A DNA stretch of 64,000 nt, from contig NZ_GG657757.1 in NCBI RefSeq assembly GCF_000158955.1, positions 1,153,108 to 1,217,107 of the forward strand. The letters are read 5' to 3'. The stretch comes from Streptomyces viridochromogenes DSM 40736 (GTDB taxonomy: Bacteria > Actinomycetota > Actinomycetes > Streptomycetales > Streptomycetaceae). Under the pieces are notes generated by a model. That model was not told the DNA's origin. It was given only the letters and a program-made list of their open reading frames with translations, and did not search any database. Below are positions 1 to 8,581 of this stretch, one piece after another (positions within the stretch are counted from its first letter, which is position 1; each line of letters opens with the position of its first letter). Made by a program: the position numbers and the translations under genes.

Positions 1-1
1 T

Positions 2-775
2 CTCGCACTCGACTACCCCGGATACCGGAAGGAGGCCCGGATCGAGGAACTGGGCCTGGACCGGCACGGGGTCCGTGTCCACGACCTCCTGCGAGGCCCC
101 CTGCCGCGGGCGGTGAGCGGCGCCGACTACGCGGCCCGCCTGCTGGCGAACGCGCCGTCCGGGCCGGCACCGGTCGCGGCGGTCGCTGCGTACTGTGCCT
201 CCGCACCGCTCGCTTTCGAAGTGGCCGCCGCCCTGGGCGGAGAGCCGCCGGCGATCGTGCTGTTCGACGCCGAGGCGACGTCCCGGGAGTCGATCGCGGC
301 GGACTACCGCACGCGGCTCGCCGGTCTCGGCGTCCAGCTGGACGAGACGGAGCTGAGCGAGCGCGTCGACGCCGTCGCGCTGGCCGACGCCCCGGAGCGC
401 CTCGTCGAAGAGCTCACCGGCGATCTGGCCCGCCGGGCCCGCGCCGCGCTGCGTGCGGCAGGCGCCGATGAGGCGGAGAGCGCGGCAAGCGCCACGCAGC
501 TGGTGAATGCGTACACGGACTGGCTCAGCCATCTGGTGGCGGCTCACCACGCGCGTACGTCGCCCTGGGAGGGCGAGGTGCTGCGTCTGACCTCCGCGGA
601 CACCGACCCGTTCGGTTTCGCCTGTGCCGGCGGGCGGCAGCGCGCACTGCGCCTGAGCTGCGAGCGCTTCGAGCTGCTCAGGTCCGAGGAGACGCGTGCG
701 GCGGTCCTCGACATGCTGGGCCTCGCGCGCACGTCGGACACGAGGGAGAGGACAGCGCGTTGCCCGGCCGCGTAG
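2..775 (+). CDS. alpha/beta-hydrolase (thioesterase-like) protein, 5' end missing
   Basis: The reading frame is open from the first bases of the window to a TAG at 773-775, so only the C-terminal ~257 residues are seen. The visible part has an alpha/beta-hydrolase look: a strand followed by 'VAAYCASAPLAFEVA', then 'PAIVLFDAE'. This resembles the nucleophile elbow of thioesterases, but with Cys where Ser is usual and without the flanking glycines. The end overlaps the start of the A-T gene at 760, so the two are co-transcribed and probably coupled. A role in releasing or handling a carrier-bound intermediate is an inference from context. A non-catalytic relative is possible because the elbow is degenerate. 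Confidence 0.5.
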   Translation, partial: LALDYPGYRKEARIEELGLDRHGVRVHDLLRGPLPRAVSGADYAARLLANAPSGPAPVAAVAAYCASAPLAFEVAAALGGEPPAIVLFDAEATSRESIAADYRTRLAGLGVQLDETELSERVDAVALADAPERLVEELTGDLARRARAALRAAGADEAESAASATQLVNAYTDWLSHLVAAHHARTSPWEGEVLRLTSADTDPFGFACAGGRQRALRLSCERFELLRSEETRAAVLDMLGLARTSDTRERTARCPAA

Positions 776-2520
776 TGGAGTTGATCGCCGCCCAGGCAAG
801 GCGCCGTCCTCGTGCCGCCGCGCTGGTCGCACCCGACGGCAGGCTGGACTACGCCGAACTCGACCGCAGATCGGCCGACTTGGCCGAGCAGCTGACGCGC
901 CGAGGGGTGCGTCCCGGGGACGTCGTGCTCGTCCAGGCCTCCCGCGGAGTCGCGCTGGGCGTGGCCGTCCTCGCGGTGCTCCGCTCGGGAGGGGCTTTTT
1001 GTGTGGTGGATCCGCAGTATCCGGCGGACCGCATCCAGCACATGTGGCGGCGCAGCCATGCCCGGTTCGCGCTGATCGAGCCGGGTCTGCAGACCCCGGA
1101 CGGGCCGGACGGGCCCGTCGTGATCCCCCTGCGGGAGAACCCCGCGTCCGGCACGGTGCACGGTGCACCGGCGCCGCACGTCCCCGAACCGAGCAGCGAG
1201 GACCCCGCGTACCTGGTCTTCACGTCCGGGTCCACCGGAGGGCCCAAGGCGGTCTCCATGCCGCATCGCTGCGTGGACAACCTGATCGAATGGACGCTGG
1301 CCAGCACGTCTCCTGAGCCGCTGCGCACGCTGATGTTCGCCCCGCTCGGCTTCGACGTGTTCGTTCAGGAGGTCTTCACGGCCTGGTCCAGCGGGGGCTG
1401 CCTGTACACACCGTCCGACGCCGAACGTGTCGACCTGCAGCGTGTGTGGGAGCTGTGCCGGGAATGGGAGATCCAGCGGATCTTCCTGCCTCCCGTGGCA
1501 CTGGTCCGACTGGCGGATCTGACCGTCGAGTTCGGCATTCTGCCCGGCGCGCTGCGCGAGGTGGCCGTGGCCGGTGAGGCGCTGCACATCACGCCCGCCG
1601 TCCGGGACCTGTTCACCCGGCTGCCCGCGGCGCGTCTGCACAACCACTACGGTCCGGCGGAGACTCATGTCGCCGTCGCCCACACGCTCACCGGTCCGCC
1701 GCACTCCTGGCCCGACCTTCCCCCCATCGGGCGTCCGCTTCCCGGTATGACGGCGCATGTCGTCCCGGTGGAGGAGGGCGCCGAACTGTGGCTGGCCGGG
1801 ATCGGTCTCGCCCACGGATACGTGCACGACCCGCGGCAGACAAAGGAGCGGTTCCGCAGCACACGGATCCAGGGCCGGACCGTACGCGCGTACCGCACCG
1901 GTGACCTGGTGCGCGAGCGGCCCGACGGAGTCCTGGAATACCTCGGACGGACCGACGGACAGGTCAAGATCCGCGGGTACCGGGTCGAGCCGGGCGACAT
2001 CGAGGCAGCACTGCTGCGCCACCCCGCAGTGCGGGAATGCGCGGTGGCGGCCTGGACACCGCCCGGCAGCGAGGAACGCAGACTGGTCGCCCATGTCGTG
2101 CCCGGGCCCGGGCAGGCACCGGATGCGGGCGAACTGCGTGCTCACGCCGCCCGGCTGCTGCCCGACTACATGGTTCCGCACCACGTCGTCCTCACGTCCG
2201 AGCTGCCGCTCTCCCCGAACGGGAAGATCGACCGCCGCCGCCTGCCGGCCCCCGACGACGCGAACGACAGCGCCGGTCCGCCCCCGGATCCCGGCGATGT
2301 GCGGTCGGCCGTCACCGTCATATGGTCGACGGTCCTCGGTGTCGCCGACATACCTCCCGACCGGCACTTCTCGGACCTGGGCGGTACCTCGCTCTCCGCT
2401 GCGCTGGTCGTCACCCGCCTCCAGCAGCGCTTTCAAGTCCAGGTATCGGTGCAGGAGTTCCTGTATGACCCACGGGTGGACGCGATCACCGCACTGATCA
2501 CGGAACGAGCTGCCGCATGA
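760..2520 (+). CDS. standalone adenylation-carrier (A-T) protein, proline-like code
   Basis: A 586-residue A-T didomain without condensation domain. It loads an amino acid as AMP ester onto its own carrier domain. Core motifs are present: 'YLVFTSGSTGGPKA' (A3), 'NHYGPAETH' (A5), 'YRTGD' (A7), 'GRTDGQVKIRGYRVEPGDIE' (A8) and 'NGKIDRR' (A10 Lys). The carrier motif 'FSDLGGTSLSA' has its phosphopantetheine Ser at residue 544. Aligning by eye to GrsA PheA gives the specificity code D-V-Q-F-A-A-H-V-A-K. The closest code I know is the proline type (DVQ-F/L/Y-x-AHV-x-K). The start is TTG at 760 behind a GGGAGAGG box; GTG at 775 is an alternative. It overlaps the preceding and following genes. Proline is an inference and should be tested. 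Confidence 0.85.
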   Translation: MPGRVVELIAAQARRRPRAAALVAPDGRLDYAELDRRSADLAEQLTRRGVRPGDVVLVQASRGVALGVAVLAVLRSGGAFCVVDPQYPADRIQHMWRRSHARFALIEPGLQTPDGPDGPVVIPLRENPASGTVHGAPAPHVPEPSSEDPAYLVFTSGSTGGPKAVSMPHRCVDNLIEWTLASTSPEPLRTLMFAPLGFDVFVQEVFTAWSSGGCLYTPSDAERVDLQRVWELCREWEIQRIFLPPVALVRLADLTVEFGILPGALREVAVAGEALHITPAVRDLFTRLPAARLHNHYGPAETHVAVAHTLTGPPHSWPDLPPIGRPLPGMTAHVVPVEEGAELWLAGIGLAHGYVHDPRQTKERFRSTRIQGRTVRAYRTGDLVRERPDGVLEYLGRTDGQVKIRGYRVEPGDIEAALLRHPAVRECAVAAWTPPGSEERRLVAHVVPGPGQAPDAGELRAHAARLLPDYMVPHHVVLTSELPLSPNGKIDRRRLPAPDDANDSAGPPPDPGDVRSAVTVIWSTVLGVADIPPDRHFSDLGGTSLSAALVVTRLQQRFQVQVSVQEFLYDPRVDAITALITERAAA

Positions 2521-3332
2521 CCCTTTCGACCGCATCGGGTGGGTCGCACGAACGCGCCGCCTGGCTCAGGGCCTTCCATGATGCCCACGAACAGGCCCGC
2601 ACGCTCGTGTGCTTCCCCCACGCAGGTGGCACCGCGGGCCAGTACTTCCCGCTCTCCGCTGCGCTCGCACCCGACATCAGAGTCCTGGCGGTGCAGTATC
2701 CGGGGCGCCAAGACCGCTGTTCCGAGCCCGCGTTCGAGGACGTCGCGCTGCTCGCCGACGAGATCGCACGCCTGCTCGCCGAACCGCGACCGGCCTCTTC
2801 GCCCGTCCTGTTCGGGCACAGCCTGGGTGCCCTCGTCGCCTTCGAGACGGCTGCCAGGCTTGAACACCGGTACGGTGCCGCGCCCGCGGGACTGATCGTC
2901 TCCGGCATGCAGGCGCCGTACCGGCGCACGGCCTCGCGACTGACCGGCGACAGTGAGGACGCCGCCCTCGAAGCGCTGCTGGGGCTCGGCGGCACCGACC
3001 CCGCCATCACCGGCCACCCCGAGCTGCGGGCGGTGATCCTCCCGGCCCTGCGCAGCGACTTCCGGGCGGCCGCCGCCTACCGGCCCGGCAGCTCCCCCTC
3101 GCTGCTCTCCTGCCCCGTCACCGCGTGGACGGGCCGGGACGACGAATTCACCCACGGCGACGACATACACGCCTGGGCCGAGCACACCACCGCCGGGTTC
3201 CACACCCGGGACTTCGCCGGCGACCACTTCTATCTGAACGGCTTTCCGCCACTGATCGTGGAGGCGGTACGCACCGCGGTCACCCGCACGACCGGCCCGC
3301 TCGAGCGGGCCCGGACCAGGACGGACACATGA
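2517..3332 (+). CDS. type II (editing) thioesterase
   Basis: A 271-residue alpha/beta-hydrolase of the NRPS type II thioesterase family. Such enzymes hydrolyse misprimed or stalled acyl groups from carrier domains. Landmarks are 'LVCFPHAGGTAGQYF' near the N-terminus, 'VQYPGRQDR', the Ser nucleophile elbow 'LFGHSLGALVAFE' (about residues 100-110), and the C-terminal catalytic His in 'FAGDHFYL'. The ATG at 2517 overlaps the TGA of the A-T gene (ATGA), so translation is coupled. Standalone A-T proteins in this cluster lack a built-in release domain, so this enzyme could also release a finished amino acid. Confidence 0.9.
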   Translation: MTLSTASGGSHERAAWLRAFHDAHEQARTLVCFPHAGGTAGQYFPLSAALAPDIRVLAVQYPGRQDRCSEPAFEDVALLADEIARLLAEPRPASSPVLFGHSLGALVAFETAARLEHRYGAAPAGLIVSGMQAPYRRTASRLTGDSEDAALEALLGLGGTDPAITGHPELRAVILPALRSDFRAAAAYRPGSSPSLLSCPVTAWTGRDDEFTHGDDIHAWAEHTTAGFHTRDFAGDHFYLNGFPPLIVEAVRTAVTRTTGPLERARTRTDT

Positions 3333-4492
3333 GGCTTCTCCTGCTGGCCGTGGGCACCTTCCTCATCGGCACCGACGTGTTCGTCATCGCCGGCATGCTT
3401 CCTCAGATCGGCGCCTCGCTCAACGTCTCCATATCGGCGGCCGGACAGCTCATGACGGTGTTCTCCATCGGGTACGCCGTTCTCGGCCCACTGCTCGCTG
3501 TCCCCCTCAGCCGCAGGTCGCCCAGGGCCGCGCTCACCGCGGCGCTGATCGCCGTCGCCGCCGGAAACGTGGTGTGCGCGGTCGCCGGCTCGCTGCCGGC
3601 CGCCATGGCCGGGCGGCTGCTCGTCGCCGCAGGGGCCTGTCAGTTCACTCCGCACGCGAGCTCGCTCGCGGCTTCCCTGGCCCCGGAAGGACGCACGGGC
3701 AAGTCCCTCGCGCTGGTCACCAGCGGCCTGGTGACGGGGTCGGTGGTGGGGGTGCCCTCGGGCACCTGGGCGGCCGACGTCTTCGGCTGGCGGCCCACCC
3801 TCGCGGTCCTCGCAGCGGCCACCGCTGCCGTGGCCGTGCCCCTCGCGGCCGGGCTGCGTGGCGTCGACTCCGAGCACACCGCGCACCGGCCGCGGGAACG
3901 GTTCGCTGCCCTGCGCGGACCACTGGTCCGCATGGTTCTGACCGTCACGATCTTCGCGGTGATCGCGGAGTACGCGGTGCTGACCTACGCCGCCACGGTG
4001 TTCGCCGAGGCGACCGCCGGCGAGGGCGGCCGGCTCGCGGTGCTGCTCTTCGCCTTCGGGCTCGGTGGCCTGGCCGGCAACGCCCTCGCCGGCGCGTACA
4101 TGGACCGTCCGGCGGGCCGGCGACTCGTCCTGGCCTCGGTGGCCGGCATGGCCGTGGTCTTCCTGGCGATGCCACAGCTGAGCGGATCGTTCCCGGGTGC
4201 GCTCGTCGCCATGCTGCTGTGGGGTGTCAGCGGCTGGATGTACGCCGCACCACAGCAGCACCGCCTGCTCCGACTGGCCGGACCGGCGGGCCCTGTTGCC
4301 GTGTCCCTGAACAGCTCCGTCATCTACGTGGGCGCCGCACTCGGGGGTGCGGTCGGGGGATTGTTCCTGGGGCAGGTGGCGCCGCGATGGCTCCCGCTGG
4401 TGGCAGCGGTGCTGTGCGCCTCGGCGGTGGTGACCGAACTCCGCCTCCTGCGCAAGGACCGGCCCGCCGAGCCCACGACCGTACCGGTCTGA
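3329..4492 (+). CDS. MFS (DHA1/AraJ-like) exporter
   Basis: A 387-residue, roughly 12-helix major facilitator of the drug:H+ antiporter type. The N-terminus reads 'GTFLIGTDVFVIAGMLPQIG', typical of AraJ/CmlR-like exporters. The family loop between helices 2 and 3 is present as 'PLSRRSPRAALT'. Its ATG overlaps the TGA of the thioesterase gene (ATGA), placing it in the biosynthetic operon. By position it is the likely exporter and self-resistance determinant for the product of region A. Substrate cannot be read from the sequence. Confidence 0.85.
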   Translation: MRLLLLAVGTFLIGTDVFVIAGMLPQIGASLNVSISAAGQLMTVFSIGYAVLGPLLAVPLSRRSPRAALTAALIAVAAGNVVCAVAGSLPAAMAGRLLVAAGACQFTPHASSLAASLAPEGRTGKSLALVTSGLVTGSVVGVPSGTWAADVFGWRPTLAVLAAATAAVAVPLAAGLRGVDSEHTAHRPRERFAALRGPLVRMVLTVTIFAVIAEYAVLTYAATVFAEATAGEGGRLAVLLFAFGLGGLAGNALAGAYMDRPAGRRLVLASVAGMAVVFLAMPQLSGSFPGALVAMLLWGVSGWMYAAPQQHRLLRLAGPAGPVAVSLNSSVIYVGAALGGAVGGLFLGQVAPRWLPLVAAVLCASAVVTELRLLRKDRPAEPTTVPV

Positions 4493-4593
4493 GGAGCGCG
4501 TCCGGCGCACGATTCGGACGCACGCCGCCACCGAGCTCAGAACGGCGGGAGAAACCGCCTGCCGCCGAACCGACCGAACAGACAGGAGGACCC

Positions 4594-6405
4594 ATGGGCG
4601 CGAGAGGACGCACGCTCACGGACATGTTCCAGGACGTGGTGGAGCGGTTCCCGGACAAGGTCGCGGTGACCACGGCGCGGGGCGAACTCACCTACCGGCA
4701 GCTGAACGAACGGGCCGATGCCCTCGGGCACGAGCTCACCCGCACGGGGGTGCGGCCGGGACAGGTGGTCGCTCTGCTGGCCCCCCGGGACGCGGACCTG
4801 CTCGTGGGCATGCTCGGGATCCTCAAGGCAGGTGCCGCATACCTGCCGATCGATCCCGGCTCGCCGGCGGACCGCATACGGTGGACGGTCAAGGACAGCG
4901 AGTCGCTCGTGCTCGTGTCCACCTCGGCGCTGAGCGCGCCGATCTCCGGTCTGGACGCCGACGTCGTCCTGCTGGACGGCCTCCACGCCGCCCCGAGCCT
5001 GGCAGACAGCAGGGAGCTGCCCTCCGCCGACAGCGACGACCTCGCCTACGTGATCTACACCTCCGGGTCCACCGGTCTGCCCAAGGGCGTACAAGTGGAA
5101 CACCGCAGTGTCGTCCGTCTCTTCGACGTGACACAGCGGTTCTTCGACTTCGACGAGAACGACGTCTGGACCGCGTTCCACTCGGCCGCCTTCGACTTCT
5201 CCGTGTGGGAGATCTGGGGCGCTCTGCTCTTCGGCGGGCGGCTGGTGATGGTGCCTCAGGAAACGGCCCGTTCGCCGAAGGAGTTCCACGCGCTGCTCCT
5301 CGCGCAGGGGGTGACGGTGCTCAATCAGACGCCGTCCGCCTTCCGGCGGCTCGCCGCGGTGGAGGCGCGGGCTTCGCATCCGCTGCCCCATCTGCGGGCG
5401 GTGGTGCTCGGCGGCGAGAAGCTCGACCCCGCCACGCTGCGCCCCTGGGTGGAGCGGCACGGTGACGAACACCCGCGCCTGGTGAACATGTACGGCATCA
5501 CCGAGGCGACGGTGCACAGCTCCTACCGCCCGCTGCTCCGTGCCGACCTCGAAGGGGACGGACCCAGCCCGATCGGGGAACCCCTGCCCGATCTCACCTT
5601 CCACGTCCTGGACGAGGACGAACGGCCCGTGGGGAAGGGCGAGCCCGGCGAGCTGTACATCGAAGGTCCCGGCCTGGCCCGCGGCTACCTGGGCCGCCCC
5701 GAACTGGACAAGGAGCGGTTCATCGACCTCGTCGGCGCCGACGGCGCACCGCACCGCTGCTACCGCACCGGTGACCGGGTCGTCGTTCTGCCCGACGGCG
5801 GTTACGGCTACCTCGGCCGCACGGACGACCAGGTGAAGATCCGGGGCCACCGGGTGGAGCCCGGGGAGATCGAGTCGCTGATCACCCGCCATCCGGACGT
5901 GGCGCAGTCCGTCGTCCTGCCGCACGACTACGGAGAGGACGACGTCAGGCTCATCGCCTATGTCGCGTCGCGTACGGCAGGTCCGGCGCTCGCGTCGGTG
6001 CTGGCCGAGCGGACCGCCGCCGCGCTCCCGGCGCACATGTGCCCGTCCAAGTACGTCGTACTCCGAGAGCTGCCGCTCACGCTCAACGGCAAGGTGGACA
6101 AGGCACGGCTGCCCTCCCCGGAAGTGACCGGGGCGTCCGCCCAGGGCCCGGACGCGGCCGGCACGGAAGCGCGGATCGCCGAGGTGTGGCGCGTCGTTCT
6201 GGACGTTCCCCGGGTGGAGCGCGACGCCGACTTCTTCGAGCTCGGAGGCACTTCGCTGTCGCTGCTGCGCATGTTCACGCGTGTCAACGAGGTGTTCGGG
6301 CTCGACCTCGACATCACCGTGCTGATCGACGGCGCGACGGTCCGCCTGCTCGGGCGACACGTCGACGCCGCGCTTGCCACCTCCCCGACCGAGGAGACCA
6401 CATGA
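4594..6405 (+). CDS. L-threonine-activating A-T protein (SyrB1-like)
   Basis: A 603-residue A-T didomain. The A domain carries '[14 protein letters not shown]', '[17 protein letters not shown]', '[14 protein letters not shown]', 'YRTGD', '[20 protein letters not shown]' and 'NGKVDK'. The carrier motif is '[12 protein letters not shown]' with Ser at residue 554. The specificity code read by eye is D-F-W-N-V-G-M-V-H-K, the standard threonine code and the one of SyrB1. It starts at ATG 4594 after a clear AGGAGG, 101 bases past the exporter gene. It overlaps the halogenase gene by ATGA. The pair copies SyrB1-SyrB2 of syringomycin synthesis, where Thr is loaded and then chlorinated on the carrier. 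Confidence in Thr is high; this is one of the best-behaved codes. Confidence 0.92.
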   Translation: MGARGRTLTDMFQDVVERFPDKVAVTTARGELTYRQLNERADALGHELTRTGVRPGQVVALLAPRDADLLVGMLGILKAGAAYLPIDPGSPADRIRWTVKDSESLVLVSTSALSAPISGLDADVVLLDGLHAAPSLADSRELPSADSDDLAYVIYTSGSTGLPKGVQVEHRSVVRLFDVTQRFFDFDENDVWTAFHSAAFDFSVWEIWGALLFGGRLVMVPQETARSPKEFHALLLAQGVTVLNQTPSAFRRLAAVEARASHPLPHLRAVVLGGEKLDPATLRPWVERHGDEHPRLVNMYGITEATVHSSYRPLLRADLEGDGPSPIGEPLPDLTFHVLDEDERPVGKGEPGELYIEGPGLARGYLGRPELDKERFIDLVGADGAPHRCYRTGDRVVVLPDGGYGYLGRTDDQVKIRGHRVEPGEIESLITRHPDVAQSVVLPHDYGEDDVRLIAYVASRTAGPALASVLAERTAAALPAHMCPSKYVVLRELPLTLNGKVDKARLPSPEVTGASAQGPDAAGTEARIAEVWRVVLDVPRVERDADFFELGGTSLSLLRMFTRVNEVFGLDLDITVLIDGATVRLLGRHVDAALATSPTEETT

Positions 6406-7364
6406 CCACGCAGACCACCGACTTCTCCCTCAGCGCGGAAGAGCTGGCCGCCTTCCACCGGCAGGGCTTCGCCGGACCCTTCACCCTCTACGAACCGTCA
6501 GAGATCAAGGCGGCGTGGGGACGGGCCCGCCTCGAACTCCTCGACCGCAGCGCCGCCGTGTACCAGGACGGCGCCGCGATATCGGGTGCCACGAACATCT
6601 CGAACTACGACCGCCACCTGGATCACGGATTCCTGGCCGAGCACATCGGCCGGCCGGAGATCGTCGATCGGGTCGGCAGCATCCTCGGTCCTGACGTGCT
6701 GTGCTGGCGCACCGAGTTCTTCCCCAAGTACCCGGGGGACGAGGGCACCGACTGGCACCAGGCGGACACCTTCGCCAACGCTTCGGGAACTCCGCAGATC
6801 CAGTGGCCGGGCGGGTCCGACTTCGGCGGCACCATCACCGTCTGGTGCGCGTTCAGCGACGCAACCGTCGACATGGGCTGCCTGCAGTTCATCCCCGGCA
6901 CGCACCGCACCATGTTCTACGACGAAACCAAGCGGATGCACTATGCGCCGGACCGGAACACCGCGGTGGAGAAGGACGGCGTACGGCGTGGCTTCTTCGG
7001 CTACGACTACCGGGACCTGCAGATCGACCCGGAGTGGAAGCCCGACGAGTCGCAGGCCGTCTCCATGGAGATGAAGGCGGGCCAGTTCATCGTCTTCTGG
7101 TCCACGCTCATGCACGCCTCACATCCGCACGCCGGGAGGACGAAGGACATGCGGATGGGTTTCGCCTCCCGCTACGTGCCCACCTCCGTGCAGGTCTACC
7201 CCGGCACCTCCGCCATCGAGGAGTACGGCGGTCGCGTCGGCCTCGACCGCTACGGGGCGGTGCTGGTCAGTGGCGAAGACACATACGGGCACAACCGTCT
7301 GGTCGATCGCACCACCCGCGACCAGCCGTTCCGGCACCGGCCCGGGCGCGGGACCCGGGGATGA
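6402..7364 (+). CDS. non-haem Fe(II)/2-oxoglutarate halogenase (SyrB2-type)
   Basis: A 320-residue member of the phytanoyl-CoA dioxygenase-like fold, collinear with SyrB2 over its length as I recall it. Blocks such as '[19 protein letters not shown]', '[14 protein letters not shown]' and '[12 protein letters not shown]' are shared. The metal-binding triad is the halogenase form: His119, then Ala121 in place of the Asp/Glu of hydroxylases ('DWHQAD', Ala codon at 6762-6764), and distal His238. The missing carboxylate leaves room for chloride on iron. Family members act only on carrier-bound amino acids, so the substrate is expected to be Thr on the preceding A-T protein, giving 4-chlorothreonine. 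ATGA overlaps on both sides tie it to the A-T and shuttle genes. Confidence 0.93.
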   Translation: MTTQTTDFSLSAEELAAFHRQGFAGPFTLYEPSEIKAAWGRARLELLDRSAAVYQDGAAISGATNISNYDRHLDHGFLAEHIGRPEIVDRVGSILGPDVLCWRTEFFPKYPGDEGTDWHQADTFANASGTPQIQWPGGSDFGGTITVWCAFSDATVDMGCLQFIPGTHRTMFYDETKRMHYAPDRNTAVEKDGVRRGFFGYDYRDLQIDPEWKPDESQAVSMEMKAGQFIVFWSTLMHASHPHAGRTKDMRMGFASRYVPTSVQVYPGTSAIEEYGGRVGLDRYGAVLVSGEDTYGHNRLVDRTTRDQPFRHRPGRGTRG

Positions 7365-8581
7365 CGAAATCCGAGGGCGCCGCCCGAGCGGCGAACGATG
7401 CCCTGCACCGGCTGGCGACGGCTTTGGTCGACAGCGCCTCCCTCGTCCGCGCCGTTCCGGAACGACTGCGGGTGGCACCGGTCGAGGGCGTCCCACCGGG
7501 CTCGGTGCCAACGCTCCAGGGTCTGCTGAACCGGCTCACCGACGCACTGCGGTTGCCCCGGCTCGACGTGGTGCCGGAGCCCGCTCCGCTCTGGTCCGTG
7601 GAACTCGCGCTCAGCAGGCGCCTGATGCTGGGTTCCGGCGGGTACGGCGCGGTCGCGGGCAGCGCCCGGCCGGGCCGGGCCGAGCCCGAGGGCGTCGAGG
7701 GCATCGCATGGTCCGCGTCGACGGCGCTCCCCGGCCGGCCGTTCATGGTCCCCTCGTACGACGGCAGCCCGCTGCGCTGCTGGACGGCCGGGCGGGAGGA
7801 CCGTCCGGCCGTCGCCCTCGTGACGGCGTGCGGCATGCCGGTGGGCCTTGTGAAACGTTGGATGACGGCGTTGTCCGGCTCCTACCGGGTGGTGACATGG
7901 GAGAGCCGTGGGCTGTTCGCCACGGGGACGGGGCCCGGTCCGGCCGCGCTCGGGGACCACAGTCTCGCCGCGCAGGCCCGTGATCTGCTGGCGGTGCTCG
8001 ACGGTTTCGGCATCCGGCGGGCGCACGCCATGGGACTGTGCGGGGGCGCCGCCATCGCCTTGGCCGCCGCTTCCGGCTCGGCACGCGTGGTGTCCATGAG
8101 CCTGTGGCACGGAGACTACGAACTGGGCCGTGCGGTACCCAAGACCGACCATCAGCGAGACGTCGAGTCACTGCTCGCCATGGCCTCCCGGAATCTGAAG
8201 CAGGCCGCCGGGCTGCACCGGTTGATGCGACGCCCGCAGGCGCTGAACGGCATGCGCCCCGACATCGCTCACCACCTCATTCACCCCTATGCGACGCCCG
8301 ACCTGCTGCACCGCTACGGCCTGCTCAACGGAGCCATCATGTCCACGGACTGCCGCCCCTTCCTGACAGCCGGCCAGCCGACTCTGGTGGTCAGCAGTCC
8401 CAAGGACACGACGGCGCACCCCGCGGGCTCCGCATACGTCGCGAGGAGGCTCAAGCGGGCGGACCTGCGCATGCTGCCGGAGGGCGATCACCTCAGCGCC
8501 TTCGACGCGGGCCCGGAACTGGTCCGCCTGGCCGAGGAATTCCTCCACGACGTCACCGCATCCCACTGGAAGGACACGTGA
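7361..8581 (+). CDS. SyrC/CmaE-like aminoacyl carrier-to-carrier transferase
   Basis: A 406-residue alpha/beta-hydrolase-fold protein. The nucleophile elbow is '[12 protein letters not shown]', with Cys227 (TGC at 8039-8041) instead of Ser. A C-terminal 'EGDHLSAFD' supplies the likely catalytic His. A Cys nucleophile in this fold, next to a SyrB2-type halogenase, is the hallmark of SyrC and CmaE. Those proteins move the modified aminoacyl group from one carrier domain to another. Here the expected donor is the Thr A-T protein and the nearest acceptor is the carrier domain of the downstream FkbM protein. ATGA and GTGA overlaps link it to both. The transferase role is inferred from family and context; a hydrolase cannot be excluded. 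Confidence 0.8.
   Translation: MTKSEGAARAANDALHRLATALVDSASLVRAVPERLRVAPVEGVPPGSVPTLQGLLNRLTDALRLPRLDVVPEPAPLWSVELALSRRLMLGSGGYGAVAGSARPGRAEPEGVEGIAWSASTALPGRPFMVPSYDGSPLRCWTAGREDRPAVALVTACGMPVGLVKRWMTALSGSYRVVTWESRGLFATGTGPGPAALGDHSLAAQARDLLAVLDGFGIRRAHAMGLCGGAAIALAAASGSARVVSMSLWHGDYELGRAVPKTDHQRDVESLLAMASRNLKQAAGLHRLMRRPQALNGMRPDIAHHLIHPYATPDLLHRYGLLNGAIMSTDCRPFLTAGQPTLVVSSPKDTTAHPAGSAYVARRLKRADLRMLPEGDHLSAFDAGPELVRLAEEFLHDVTASHWKDT

Noticed and set aside
544..2535. Long open frame of 663 codons on the - strand opposite the first A-T gene
   Set aside because: High-GC third positions create long antisense frames; the protein has no recognisable motif while the + strand has full A-T motifs.
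6402..7364. Reading the protein as a phytanoyl-CoA-type hydroxylase
   Set aside because: The iron-binding carboxylate is Ala121 and the sequence is collinear with SyrB2, so halogenase fits better.
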